This document shows, piece after piece, positions 1 to 8,599 of a DNA stretch of 37,082 bases. The notes beneath the pieces are model-generated. The model ran no database searches. It saw nothing but the letters and a program-made list of their open reading frames with translations, and was not told the origin of the DNA. Both the position numbers and the translations under genes were made by a program. This stretch comes from Moorena sp. SIO3H5 (lineage in GTDB: Bacteria > Cyanobacteriota > Cyanobacteriia > Cyanobacteriales > Coleofasciculaceae): positions 1-37,082 of the forward strand of contig NZ_JAAHHS010000037.1 of assembly GCF_010692395.1 (NCBI RefSeq), given 5' to 3'. The stretch's first letter is position 1, and each line of letters starts with the position of its first letter.

Positions 1-74
1 TTCCTTCGTGACTGGAATGCAGACGTGTTCTCTCCCGATCTCAAACGTCACCACGTCCCCTCACCCATGACCTA

Positions 75-395
75 ATGGCCAATTATCTAGAGAAGTGGAG
101 CATAACCCTGGATCGTGTTATCATACACTCTCTCCAAGATAACACATTCTATGCCAGCCTCTGTGTTAGTCAGGGTGAGACAAAGAAAGAAATTGATGCT
201 CGACCAAGTGATGCCATCTCTATCGCCCTACGCACTGGCAGTCCGATTTGGGTGATGGAAGAAGTTATTGCTGATGCTTCGATACCTGTAGACCAAGATA
301 AGGATGAAGAGGAGCGTCGAGCTTTTCGGGAATTTGTATCTAATATCCGCCCAGAAGATTTTCTTCACCGTGGAGGATATAGTCGTGGTAGCTAA
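75..395 (+). CDS. BFN-domain (DUF151, bifunctional nuclease family) protein, 5' part missing or broken
   Basis: The 106 codons match the C-terminal two thirds of the cyanobacterial BFN/DUF151 family: the segments IIHSLQDNTFYA, EIDARPSDAISIALRT and SPIWVMEEVIADASIPVD are all family hallmarks, followed by the ERRAFREF...RPEDF tail. Family members are about 165 residues. The conserved PRPLTHDLM segment is readable in the same frame just upstream (about 51-77), so ATG 75 is probably internal to a longer gene. However, an in-frame TGA lies at 9-11 and the residues between it and PRPLTHDL do not resemble the expected family sequence. The gene is therefore either frameshifted near the window start or a genuine 5'-truncated copy. 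The family is linked to nuclease activity in plants and bacteria; the role in cyanobacteria is not settled. Family call is firm; intactness is doubtful. Confidence 0.65.
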   Translation: MANYLEKWSITLDRVIIHSLQDNTFYASLCVSQGETKKEIDARPSDAISIALRTGSPIWVMEEVIADASIPVDQDKDEEERRAFREFVSNIRPEDFLHRGGYSRGS

Positions 396-571
396 AGCCA
401 AAATATTGGGATTAAACGGGATTTAACAGCAAAAATATATTAATTGCTCTGTCAAAAAATTATGGAGATGTTTCTGAAAGCCTTACCATTTAGCCATTGG
501 TGAGAGTTTTCCAGATTCTCTAATCCAGATGCTCTACCCCAAGTGAGCGTTGGGATAAATGGATATATCCC

Positions 572-619
572 AAACTATGACCCAAACTATACCCGAAGCT
601 ATACCCGAAGCTATACCCC
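572..619. repeat. four tandem 12-bp repeats in a 320-bp non-coding gap
   Basis: Four consecutive 12-mers with the consensus AARCTATACCCG (572-583, 584-595, 596-607, 608-619) differ by one to three bases each. They lie in the gap 396-718 between the BFN gene and the aldo/keto reductase. I see no other structure in that gap and no open frame worth calling. Confidence 0.75.
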
Positions 620-718
620 AAGACAATCGATGGCTATCAACTGAGCTTTTTGCGCAACTGTTTTTCGGGCAACTAAGGTTTTAAGCAAAGACTTTGATTA
701 TTCCAGCAGTTGGGGAAC

Positions 719-1849
719 ATGTATTATCGGCGGTTTGGTAAAACTAATCTCCAGCTTTCAGTATTTTCTTGCGGCACCATGCGTTGCTTAGCATCTGAGT
801 CAAATGCTCAGAAGACGGTGCAACAGGCAATCGATCAAGGAATTAACCACCTGGAAACTGCCAGGGGTTACGGCAAGAGTGAAGAGTACCTTGGTAACAT
901 CCTGAAAGCTGGATTGTCAGTACCACGAGACCAGCTATATATCACCACCAAGATTCAACCAACCCCCGATGCTGATTTGATGAGTCAGTGGATTAATGAT
1001 TCCTTAGAACGTCTACAGCTTGAGTATGTCGATTGTTTAGCAATTCATGGGATTAACACTGAAGAGCATCTGTCCTGGGTAAAGTCTGACAGTGGCTGTA
1101 TGGCAGCTGTCCAAAAAGCCGTAGCCCAGGGACGTATAAGCCACGTTGGTTTCTCAACCCACGGTTCAATAGAAGTGATTCTAGGGGCAATTCAAACAGA
1201 TTTTTTTGAATTCATCAACCTGCATTACTATTACTTCTTTCAACGCAATGCTGCGGCGATTCAATTGGCTGATCACAAGGATATGGGTATCTTCATCATA
1301 TCTCCTGCTGATAAAGGAGGCAAACTCTACACCCCACCACCAAAGTTAGAGAAACTGTGCCATCCCTTCTCGCCACTGGAACTGAACTATCGATTTTTAT
1401 TAAGCGATCGTCGCATTACCACCCTTAGTATTGGACCGGCTAACCCAGATGAGGTGACCCTGCCTTTAAGTGTGGCGAACCGAGACGAGTCTTTGAGCCC
1501 AATGGAAGTGGCAGCATTCTCTCGTTTGGAAACCCACTTGAACAATGCTCTAGGAACTGACCGCTGTAGTCAATGCTACGCTTGTCTACCTTGCCCAGAA
1601 ACCATTAACATTCCAGAAGTCTTGCGGCTGCGCAATCTTGCTTTGGCTTACGACATGACCGAGTTTGGTCAATATCGCTATCAAATGTTTGAAAATGCTG
1701 GTCATTGGTTTAGGGGGGTCAAGGGAAACCGTTGTACCCATTGTGGTGACTGTCTTCCCCGTTGCCCCGAACAACTGGATATTCCTTCCTTACTCTCTGA
1801 TACCCACCAGCGTCTTAATGGTTCTCCTAGGCGTCGTTTGTGGGGATAA
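719..1849 (+). CDS. aldo/keto reductase with C-terminal 4Fe-4S ferredoxin domain
   Basis: A 376-residue cytoplasmic oxidoreductase. Residues 1 to about 270 form the aldo/keto reductase barrel: RRFGKTNLQLS at the start, the catalytic region ETARGYGKSEE (Tyr51), Lys78 in TTKIQ and His110 in LAIHGIN. The usual catalytic Asp of the DTAxxYG motif is Glu46 here, a substitution typical of the ferredoxin-containing subfamily. The C-terminal part carries two cysteine clusters, CSQCYACLPCP and CTHCGDCLPRCP, the pattern of two 4Fe-4S clusters, so electron transfer from ferredoxin-like partners is likely. I prefer ATG 719, preceded by GGGGA, over the in-frame TTG at 710. Substrate unknown; family call is firm. 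Confidence 0.88.
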   Translation: MYYRRFGKTNLQLSVFSCGTMRCLASESNAQKTVQQAIDQGINHLETARGYGKSEEYLGNILKAGLSVPRDQLYITTKIQPTPDADLMSQWINDSLERLQLEYVDCLAIHGINTEEHLSWVKSDSGCMAAVQKAVAQGRISHVGFSTHGSIEVILGAIQTDFFEFINLHYYYFFQRNAAAIQLADHKDMGIFIISPADKGGKLYTPPPKLEKLCHPFSPLELNYRFLLSDRRITTLSIGPANPDEVTLPLSVANRDESLSPMEVAAFSRLETHLNNALGTDRCSQCYACLPCPETINIPEVLRLRNLALAYDMTEFGQYRYQMFENAGHWFRGVKGNRCTHCGDCLPRCPEQLDIPSLLSDTHQRLNGSPRRRLWG

Positions 1850-1898
1850 GGTGAGTTGGTTGTTCGCGCCGTATTCGCTTTAGGGTAGGTTGTCTGTC

Positions 1899-1970
1899 AG
1901 AATGCAGAATGCAGAATGCAGAATGTAGAATTCGGGCATTCTTAATTCTAAATTCTTAATTCTACATTCT
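1899..1970. repeat. STRR heptamer array with inverted repeat (terminator-like)
   Basis: Four tandem copies of the heptamer AGAATGC/T (1899-1926) are followed by an inverted repeat: AGAATGTAGAATT (1920-1932) pairs perfectly with AATTCTACATTCT (1958-1970). It lies between the aldo/keto reductase stop and the next start, and could form a hairpin in the reductase mRNA. Heptameric repeats of this kind are common in filamentous cyanobacteria. Confidence 0.8.
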
Positions 1971-1990
1971 TAATTATTTAAGGTTGGTTG

Positions 1991-2563
1991 ATGGATAAAA
2001 GAAACACCGTTAGTAAAATACATCCCTTGTCTGTTGTGGCTTGTGTCTTGTGCGTTGTGTTTCTAGAGAGCTGTTTTCTGGTTGGGTGGAAGCCTAAACC
2101 AGTTTTAGCTCAAAAGACTGTAAAAGTGCAACCAGACACAGAAGCTGTGAATTTGAATTTACTGCAACCAAATAATCTTCCTACTGATGGGTCTGTGATT
2201 ACTGCTGATACTATCTCTCAAACTAAGCTCACTACTCCAAGTTTCTGGTGGGCTGATGAACAGTTTGGCGGTAAGCTACTGGATAATTGGTTAGCTTATC
2301 CGAGTAAAGGCCGGGTAGATTTGGTAGTGAATCGCCAACTCTGGAGTCTGCTTAACTATCTAGGTAGGTATGCTTTTATTAACAAAATGGGAAACGTTGC
2401 CAGGGATTATGACTACAATACCAGAGTATTTAACCAGCGAGGAAAGCCTTTAGGAGCTTATACCTGTGATGGTAATTCCATGTGCCAGGTGGAAGTATGT
2501 ATACCTGGCCAAGTCCCTTTAGCTGGCAAAGTCTCGGCCTTTTGCCAGTTATCACAAAACTAG
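1991..2563 (+). CDS. conserved exported protein of unknown function
   Basis: A 190-residue protein with a long N-terminal signal peptide: a basic start (MDKRNTVSK), a hydrophobic stretch around residues 12-32 and a likely signal peptidase site after VLA near residue 40. The mature part has a compact conserved-looking core, FWWADEQFGGKLLDNWLA then VDLVVNRQLWSLLNYLGRY, and ends in a domain with four cysteines (TCDG, MCQVEVC, FCQL). No recognisable catalytic motif. It looks like a cyanobacterial conserved periplasmic or thylakoid-lumen protein. The start chosen is ATG 1991; a TTG directly before it is also in frame. The next gene is convergent, 12 bp away. Function not recognised. Confidence 0.7.
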   Translation: MDKRNTVSKIHPLSVVACVLCVVFLESCFLVGWKPKPVLAQKTVKVQPDTEAVNLNLLQPNNLPTDGSVITADTISQTKLTTPSFWWADEQFGGKLLDNWLAYPSKGRVDLVVNRQLWSLLNYLGRYAFINKMGNVARDYDYNTRVFNQRGKPLGAYTCDGNSMCQVEVCIPGQVPLAGKVSAFCQLSQN

Positions 2564-2575
2564 AACAGGGAATTT

Positions 2576-3763
2576 TCACGTACTTCGCATTTCTTTCCAC
2601 AAGGATTCATACTGCTTTTCTGTAGACTCTGGTAAGGGATGGAGAAATTCACACTTGTTGAGAATTGCTGCTTCTGGCAGCAGTAGAGGTAAGGTTTGGA
2701 TCTCTTGTGGCAGCCTCTCCCGAGGCATATTAACCAGAATCGGGGAAGCAGCATTAGTCAGTAGAGAAATTTCCTTGGCTGATTTGCTATCCCAGCAAAA
2801 TTCAATCCACTTTTTGCTTAAATCCGACTCAGAGTTACTTTCTGAGGACTCAGAAGCAGAGCTAACTGATACCGGTTTTACCCATACATCTGACCACAGG
2901 GCTGTTCCTGACTGAGGCACCACTGCCTCAATTTGGCGATCGCGTGTTCTTAGTGCCAGGATATCCGTAGACCAACCGACTGCGACCCAGGTATCCCCCA
3001 AAACTAGAGGTTTTAGGTAGTGATCCGAACTGTAGAATTTAACCTGTTTAGCCAGTTGTTGAAGTGCTGGTTTCAAGTCTTTGACTTGATTTAAATCCTG
3101 TTGATTATAGGATAAGCCTAGGTTTTTCAAGGTTAAACCAATCACTTCTCGGTGGTGGTCTAATACAGAAATGCGATCGCGTAAAGACTCACGCCATAAG
3201 TCACTCCAATCAGTGGGAGTCCACCCTAAGGCTTTGAACTTGTCACGGCGATAGGCAATGACAGTAGCACCCCAACGATAAGGAGCACCCCAAACTTTTC
3301 CTGAATTGTCTAGCTGACCAGTTTGGTCACGTGTGACGAGTTTCTGGTACTCTGGCGGCAGTTGTTTCCATCCTGGCAACGTTTGTATGTTCAAAGGTTG
3401 GATCAATTCCTCATCAATGGCTGACTTTAGCCAATAATCTCCTAAGGTAACTAAATCAGGACTTATCGATTTCCTAGACCTAATCCGGATCAAATCTAGG
3501 AGGGAGCGACCTTGATTATTGTTGGGTTTGCCTTGCTCTTTCAAGGTTGTCAGGAGTTGGAATAAAGCAGATAGTTGTTTCTCCGGGTCAAAATTTAGCT
3601 TAGCCCGTAGTGTTAAGGTCTTACGAAATTCACCCAACAGCTGAACTGGGATTGAATTTTGCAACAGCCTTACCTTTAAAGAGGCTTGTTGTCCAGTACA
3701 ACCAGATGCTAACTGACTAAGGGCTATGGTACTAGCACCTAGTATCAAGGAGCGTCGCTTCAT
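2576..3763 (-). CDS. extracellular solute-binding lipoprotein (polyamine/PotD-like ABC transporter type)
   Basis: A 395-residue predicted lipoprotein. The N-terminus MKRRSLILGAST...LASGC is a classic signal peptide with lipobox (Cys22). The rest has the features of periplasmic binding proteins of the PotD/AfuA class: repeated segments such as DLVTLGDYWLKSAIDEELIQPL, WGAPYRWGATVIAYRRDKF and WVAVGWSTDILAL, followed by a C-terminal domain holding WSDVWVKP. It would capture a small ligand outside the inner membrane for an ABC permease. No permease or ATPase gene is adjacent, so it is an orphan here. The start is ATG 3763; an in-frame TTG lies 10 codons upstream at 3793 but would precede the signal peptide with charged residues. 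Ligand cannot be inferred. Confidence 0.78.
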   Translation of the reverse strand: MKRRSLILGASTIALSQLASGCTGQQASLKVRLLQNSIPVQLLGEFRKTLTLRAKLNFDPEKQLSALFQLLTTLKEQGKPNNNQGRSLLDLIRIRSRKSISPDLVTLGDYWLKSAIDEELIQPLNIQTLPGWKQLPPEYQKLVTRDQTGQLDNSGKVWGAPYRWGATVIAYRRDKFKALGWTPTDWSDLWRESLRDRISVLDHHREVIGLTLKNLGLSYNQQDLNQVKDLKPALQQLAKQVKFYSSDHYLKPLVLGDTWVAVGWSTDILALRTRDRQIEAVVPQSGTALWSDVWVKPVSVSSASESSESNSESDLSKKWIEFCWDSKSAKEISLLTNAASPILVNMPRERLPQEIQTLPLLLPEAAILNKCEFLHPLPESTEKQYESLWKEMRST

Positions 3764-4417
3764 AAGTATTTCTGAATTTCCTCTAGTTACCAACTCTTTG
3801 ACCTTAATTTACATTGGCTCAATAGCAATTACCATAGCTATTACCAATTAACTAACTTTTGTGACTTCTTAGACCAACAGTCATCTGCTAGATCTAGTCA
3901 ATCTAATCAATTAACAACTACTCATAGTATCGTTAACAAAACTAATCCAAGTCAAGGACTAAGGCAAGGGCTTTTGTAAGATAAAGTGATGGGGGTATAT
4001 AAATATTTATATATAGGGGTTAATAAACTTATTGCTTATCTTGTCAACTGCTATTAGTTTACCATCTCTATAGAAGTTGGAGAAGGTAATTACATGAGGA
4101 AAGTTATCAGTATGTTATGTATTAAAAGTTACTATTGCCAAGGAATTAACTCCGAAAAAACCGATTGTGATAATTAATTATTGTAGTGCAGAACTTGGTA
4201 TAAAAGACAATTATTAATTAAAGCTGAATTAATCAGGGTAAATATTAAGATATACAGCGGCTATCTGGCATTTTTGAAAAAATCACTCTGGAAAACAGAC
4301 TCTAAGGAGTTTAGAGCTGATTTTTGACAATAGTTAAATAAATCAGCAATTCATCGGATTTTGATCGTTCAGTGACTAGGATGAAAAAAGAACTAAGTTA
4401 TGGCAGTTTAAAATCCT
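3764..4417. other. AT-rich intergenic region with 18-bp perfect palindrome
   Basis: No gene is visible in these 650 bases. The most notable element is the perfect 18-bp palindrome TATATAAATATTTATATA at 3996-4013. The divergent promoters for the solute-binding lipoprotein (minus) and the small coiled-coil gene (plus) must lie here; I cannot place them with confidence. Confidence 0.55.
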
Positions 4418-4798
4418 ATGGATGAATATCAAAATCAAATCATGGCTCTAAGTCATAGAGTGGATACTCTGTGCGAAGCCATCGAAAAACTCAGTTTGAA
4501 GCTTTCAGAAGGCCTTTCTGAACTCAAAAATAGTTCAAGACAGGAAACTCAGCAAGCTGATCCAAGTGGGCAACCCATACCCCAGGTCAAGGAAAGTCAA
4601 AGTTCCATTAACCTACTAACCCAACATAAAGATGTGCTGATTGATAGTAACTCTGGGCTAGGTAGTTTCTCTAGCAATAGTAACAATAATATCTCTGCCG
4701 ATATTCAAGTTCAACGCTTAACTGCCCAACTTACAGCAGCCTACAATCGGATTGCTGCCTTAGAAGAACAACTCCTAGCACAGCGAATTCATTCCTAA
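4418..4798 (+). CDS. small coiled-coil protein, unknown function
   Basis: A 126-residue soluble protein built of two predicted coiled-coil segments. The first, residues about 3-40, reads IMALSHRVDTLCEAIEKLSLKL with heptad-spaced leucines; the second is at the C-terminus, VQRLTAQLTAAYNRIAALEEQLLA. They are joined by a polar, low-complexity Ser/Asn/Gln-rich linker. No signal peptide or membrane segment is seen. Such proteins usually act as oligomerisation or scaffold elements, but nothing here names a partner. It is transcribed away from the upstream lipoprotein gene and convergent with the CobT-like gene. Not recognised; the open frame and composition support a real gene. Confidence 0.6.
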   Translation: MDEYQNQIMALSHRVDTLCEAIEKLSLKLSEGLSELKNSSRQETQQADPSGQPIPQVKESQSSINLLTQHKDVLIDSNSGLGSFSSNSNNNISADIQVQRLTAQLTAAYNRIAALEEQLLAQRIHS

Positions 4799-4923
4799 TT
4801 GGCAGTCTTCTCCAAATTAGTCTAAGGGTTGAAGGTTAATAGTGAAAACAAATCAGCACCTCTGTGATTTTTTAACTAACTTGGTCAGACTGTAAAGTGT
4901 TTTTTCACTGGCTTCAACAACAA

Positions 4924-6126
4924 TCACCTCAGAGAAAGACGATATTGCTCCACTACGTTTTCAATGGCTTGAAGTAATTCAGCCGAGTTCCAGCCCTTAT
5001 AAAGGTGGGCTGCGATCGCACATCCTCCAGCACCCACACCTTCCTTGACATATCCTTGCTCATATGCATGTAGCTGAGAATAACGAGACTGGCTAAAACT
5101 CAATTGTGTTGCCAAAAGGGGTACACTCCCAATATCTTTTGCTAATCCAACTGTGTCACCAGTCGAGTCTTCTGCCACCCAGCGAGTTGTTCCCACAACT
5201 ACTTGTGCTGGTTGCCATGCTAGGGAATTACCCTCAATAATACTGGGGTAGGCTAAACCCGACTCTGCCAATGCCTGTGCTAAGGTATAAACCGCTAGCA
5301 TTTGGGTACCACCAGCGAGTAAAACGCCACAGCGACGACTAGCTGCCATTGCCATACCTGCTGCTGCAATTTGCATCGGATCTCCCACTGCTGCCACTAG
5401 CTTTAAGTGATCAAGTGGTGAAGGGGTGAGGGAGTATATAGGTGCGGGGTGGTGGGGGTGAGACGGTGAAGTTTTCTTCCTAGGTTCGCTACCCCCTAAC
5501 CCAGCTCGTTGTAACCCCAGCTTCACTACCTCCCACTTTTGATCATGATTGCACTGGGGATGACTACTGTTAACCTTACCAGCGGCATCAATCCCCAAAG
5601 CAGTGAGGAGGCTAAGTGCGGTGGTAGTTCCCCCAACCACACACTCACTGATAATCAAATAGCTATCACCAACCACACTTGCTAGCTTTTCTCCCCACTG
5701 TAAACCTTGCTGAAATAGCCGTTTCACTATTTCCAGGGGCAAGGCATTGCCAGAAGTTAGGCACTTAGCTGGTATTCCTGCTAAGTCAATGGCTGGTACT
5801 GTCGGAGGGTGAGGTAAACCAGCATTGAAAATATAAATGGGTAGGTTAAATGCCTCAACTACAGCACGGGAAATCAAGACAGGGGATACTCCCACAGTTA
5901 GAGGAGGAAGGGGATATTGAGGTTGGCGAGTAACTCCATTGACCAAAAACTCAGCATCAGCGATCGCAGTATACTGACGATCATCTGGGGTAGCACCAGC
6001 CGCAGAAATGCCTGGAATCAGCCCAGTAGCAGTGAATCCTAAAATACAAGCAAATACCGGTGAGCATCCCTGATACTGTTGTAACCACCGTTTTCCCTTT
6101 ACCTGCTGGGTATAAACTCGGATCAT
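4924..6126 (-). CDS. CobT-like nicotinate-nucleotide phosphoribosyltransferase family protein (UPF0284/TIGR00303 type)
   Basis: A 400-residue protein of the CobT-related family found in cyanobacteria and archaea. Visible family segments are GATPDDRQYTAIADAEFL, LPPLTVGVSPVLISRA, SECVVGGTTTALSLLTALG, LVAAVGDPMQIAAAGMA and LLAGGTQMLAVYTLA. CobT enzymes activate the lower-ligand base for cobamide assembly; the exact reaction of this branch is unproven. An odd feature is a low-complexity insertion at about residues 210-240 (GGSEPRKKTSPSHPHHPAPIY), encoded by a G/GT-rich tract near 5405-5480, placed just before the conserved LKLVAAVGDPMQ segment where homologs are compact. It keeps the frame. Start ATG 6126. 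Neighbours give no cobalamin context. Confidence 0.8.
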   Translation of the reverse strand: MIRVYTQQVKGKRWLQQYQGCSPVFACILGFTATGLIPGISAAGATPDDRQYTAIADAEFLVNGVTRQPQYPLPPLTVGVSPVLISRAVVEAFNLPIYIFNAGLPHPPTVPAIDLAGIPAKCLTSGNALPLEIVKRLFQQGLQWGEKLASVVGDSYLIISECVVGGTTTALSLLTALGIDAAGKVNSSHPQCNHDQKWEVVKLGLQRAGLGGSEPRKKTSPSHPHHPAPIYSLTPSPLDHLKLVAAVGDPMQIAAAGMAMAASRRCGVLLAGGTQMLAVYTLAQALAESGLAYPSIIEGNSLAWQPAQVVVGTTRWVAEDSTGDTVGLAKDIGSVPLLATQLSFSQSRYSQLHAYEQGYVKEGVGAGGCAIAAHLYKGWNSAELLQAIENVVEQYRLSLR

Positions 6127-6564
6127 TAGTCCTTAATTCTTAGTGTTTTGTTTTTATCTGATATAGAAAAATAAATATAAACAAATGCTATACTAAAGAT
6201 GAATTATGGTGAAATGTAAAAGTAAACTTTGGTTCAAGTTAAACAATCGTTTTGTCAAATTAGCAAATAAAGTAAGTAAATACTTAACTCGTTAATAGGA
6301 CTATTTTTTAACACACATTTTCACACACATTAGTTAGCAATATAATTCCATAAATTTCAATCAAATAAAATAACGATTGCCATAATTTACACGGGCATAA
6401 GCTGGGATAAAGGTAATCGATAAAGCTTAAGCTCTAAGCTCCAAGGGCTCAGAGCTGATAACTATTTGCGCAAAAAAGCATAGCCTTCAAGTAGCGCGTA
6501 AGCTGACCGTTCAAAGTATAACAAACAGCCTCTTATCAATTACAAGTGACCAATGGCTAATAGC
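6127..6564. other. AT-rich intergenic region, no gene seen
   Basis: About 440 bases between the CobT-like gene and the DUF2232 gene, both on the minus strand. The part near 6150-6400 is strongly AT-rich. I see only short partial inverted repeats (for example AAGCTCT...AGAGCT near 6427-6456) and no coding frame or RNA gene. Confidence 0.5.
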
Positions 6565-7419
6565 TCAATCGTAATCCAGCAAAACTTTTACCCAGTTTGG
6601 TGGTCTAGGAATCGGGTTTCCTAATCGATCAAGCATGAGTAAAGCTACAATATGCACCACGAATAAATAAATGGCATTATTGATAATAATCATTACTATA
6701 GCCAGGGTTTGAACTAGAAATAGACTGGGCTGAAATAGCAAGCCCAGCTTGAGAAACCACCAATCCAATAATCCTGTCACCTGGGTCATTACGTAAACCC
6801 AGAGGTCTTCTCCCAATAGAATTGAGAACAACCAAAACCGAAAAAAGAAGCCTATTGTACCAATTAGCGTACCCATGCTAATAGAAAGCAGCCAGCTAGC
6901 TCGACGTTTCCAAAAAGCTCCCAGTTGCACCCCCATCAGACCATAAGGAACCAAAAAGATAATACTGCGAGTTACTCCCATAAGCACTGATAGTAACAAC
7001 CCCGAAACCAGTGCTGCCATCCAGGATGCCCTACTGCCCCTCCTTAGGTAAACTAAAGCAATCGGCACTGGGAAAAACATTTTGAGTATTGGTCCGAGAG
7101 GAAAGTAATAATTAATCAGCCAAATCAAGCTGGCGGTACTGGCCAGAAACGCTGTTTCTACCATGGTTATAGGTGTCTTAGGTCTAGGGTTTAGACCATT
7201 GCTCAGGCTAGGGGAGTGAGCAGAAGTGGATTGTTTGTAGACTGCTCTAGGTTCTCTATTTTCTAGTGGGTGATTTGGCTCCCCAGTTAATTGATCCCCC
7301 ATCTCAGTTACATCAGCATTGCTCTTAGGGAATTCCGTTGTTGATTTTGTGGGTTTGTTTTTAGATTGGGCAAAGAGATCTTGTGAAGCCGCTTGACTAT
7401 CATCAAAAGAATCACTCAT
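6565..7419 (-). CDS. DUF2232 (YybS-like) multi-spanning membrane protein
   Basis: A 284-residue protein. Residues 1 to about 85 are a polar, poorly conserved cytoplasmic tail. After TPITMVETAFLAS the protein is almost all hydrophobic helices, with about six to eight membrane segments: ASLIWLINYYF, ILKMFFPVPIALVYLR, ALVSGLLLSVLMG, SIIFLVPYGLMG, SWLLSISMGTLIG, LVQTLAIVMIIINNAIYLFVV. The motif FFPVPIALVYLRRG followed by a short loop is the DUF2232 signature. The family occurs widely in cyanobacteria and Firmicutes with no settled function; relatives of the S-component fold have been suggested. It is followed upstream on the same strand, 122 bp away, by the CRP-type regulator gene. Start ATG 7419. 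Confidence 0.8.
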   Translation of the reverse strand: MSDSFDDSQAASQDLFAQSKNKPTKSTTEFPKSNADVTEMGDQLTGEPNHPLENREPRAVYKQSTSAHSPSLSNGLNPRPKTPITMVETAFLASTASLIWLINYYFPLGPILKMFFPVPIALVYLRRGSRASWMAALVSGLLLSVLMGVTRSIIFLVPYGLMGVQLGAFWKRRASWLLSISMGTLIGTIGFFFRFWLFSILLGEDLWVYVMTQVTGLLDWWFLKLGLLFQPSLFLVQTLAIVMIIINNAIYLFVVHIVALLMLDRLGNPIPRPPNWVKVLLDYD

Positions 7420-7541
7420 GCAAATTTAGTAACCTCTTGAGGAAAGGGACAAATGATAACAGAAGAGATACTGTTAAAGTACCCTTGCATCTTAGCCCAT
7501 CTCAAATTTCTCCTCATTTGGAGATACCTTATATCTCAAAA

Positions 7542-8249
7542 CTAGATAATCATCTTTTCCAGAGCAGGCAGATCACAGATAAAAAGGGTATCGTGATCCC
7601 GCATGATCAAGCCTTTCTTCTCCAGCTTTGTCAGGACTCGTGTGACCGTCTCCCGCGCCAATCCACTCAGGCTACTTATCTCTCGATGAGGTAAGTTAGG
7701 AATCTCCGTTCCTCTTTGTTTCAATTTGCCTTGTCCTTCAGCTAGAAACAACAACGTGTCTGCCACTCGTGAGGTACTATCTGACTCCCGCAAGCGTAGG
7801 CGTCGGTTAACCTGACGCAAACGCTTTGCCATCAACTGAGCTAAGTGGACACCAGCCAAAGGTTCCGTATGAATTAACTCAGTAAAATCCTGAGCGGGTA
7901 TACTACCAATAGTTGTAGGGGTCAAGGTAATCACATCTGTTGAACGAGGTACTTCCTCTAACGCTGCCATTTCACCAAAGATTTCTCCTTTCCCAAGAAT
8001 ATTCAGTGTCACCTCCTTCCCATCAAGGTTATAGGTGCGAATCTTTGCCCAACCATCTAAGATGAAATAGACAGACCCCCCCCAGTCATTCTCCAGCAAA
8101 ATCACTCGATTTGCTGGATGGCGACGGGTAACCATATTAGCAATGGCTTTTTCGACACTAGGATCTGGTAAGCCAGCAAAAAAAGGAGTGCTAGCCATCG
8201 AATTATGAACATTAGAGTTAACTTCAGATGAATTGTATCGGTCTTCCAT
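7542..8249 (-). CDS. Crp/Fnr family transcriptional regulator, SyCRP1-like
   Basis: A 235-residue regulator. Residues about 20-130 form a cyclic-nucleotide-binding beta-roll: PANRVILLENDWGGSVYFILDGWAKI, then the phosphate-binding cassette GEIFGEMAALEEVPRSTDV, which keeps the Glu and Arg-Ser positions used to bind cAMP in E. coli CRP. The dimerisation helix carries LAQLMAKRLRQVNRRLRLRE, and a winged helix-turn-helix follows with HREISSLSGLARETVTRVLTKLEKKGLI. The cassette suggests true cAMP binding, as for Synechocystis SyCRP1; that is inference from the motif. No FeS cysteines, so not Fnr. Start ATG 8249; a second Met near residue 18 (MASTPFFAGL) aligns with where shorter homologs begin. Confidence 0.85.
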   Translation of the reverse strand: MEDRYNSSEVNSNVHNSMASTPFFAGLPDPSVEKAIANMVTRRHPANRVILLENDWGGSVYFILDGWAKIRTYNLDGKEVTLNILGKGEIFGEMAALEEVPRSTDVITLTPTTIGSIPAQDFTELIHTEPLAGVHLAQLMAKRLRQVNRRLRLRESDSTSRVADTLLFLAEGQGKLKQRGTEIPNLPHREISSLSGLARETVTRVLTKLEKKGLIMRDHDTLFICDLPALEKMII

Positions 8250-8599
8250 GGGATCATGAGCGCTTCGTAAACACCTTGAATAGATAGATGATCCGCTGTC
8301 AAATCACGTGAGTCAGGGAGTGTGCCTGTGTCAACTAAAAGAAGCCAATGAAACAGATCTGCTTAACCTCACCACCTTTGGTAGACCAACGACAATGACT
8401 GATATGAGTAAAATTGCCTTGACAAACCAAGATTCTTACACTACTTGCAGTAAGCTGAGGTAGGTTAATTCTGGTAGAAGGGTTGGCAATAATCACATCG
8501 GGTAAGTACAGTTATTATGCTCCATGATGAACAATTTGTAATAGTTTGGTGACTGTGGCAATTTAACATTAGAGACAGGGGGCTGACTCTCACTCCTGT
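8250..8599. other. divergent intergenic region, no gene seen
   Basis: 350 bases between the divergent CRP-type regulator and the coiled-coil gene. It must hold both promoters. I looked for a CRP-type TGTGA-N6-TCACA operator and did not find one. Confidence 0.45.
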
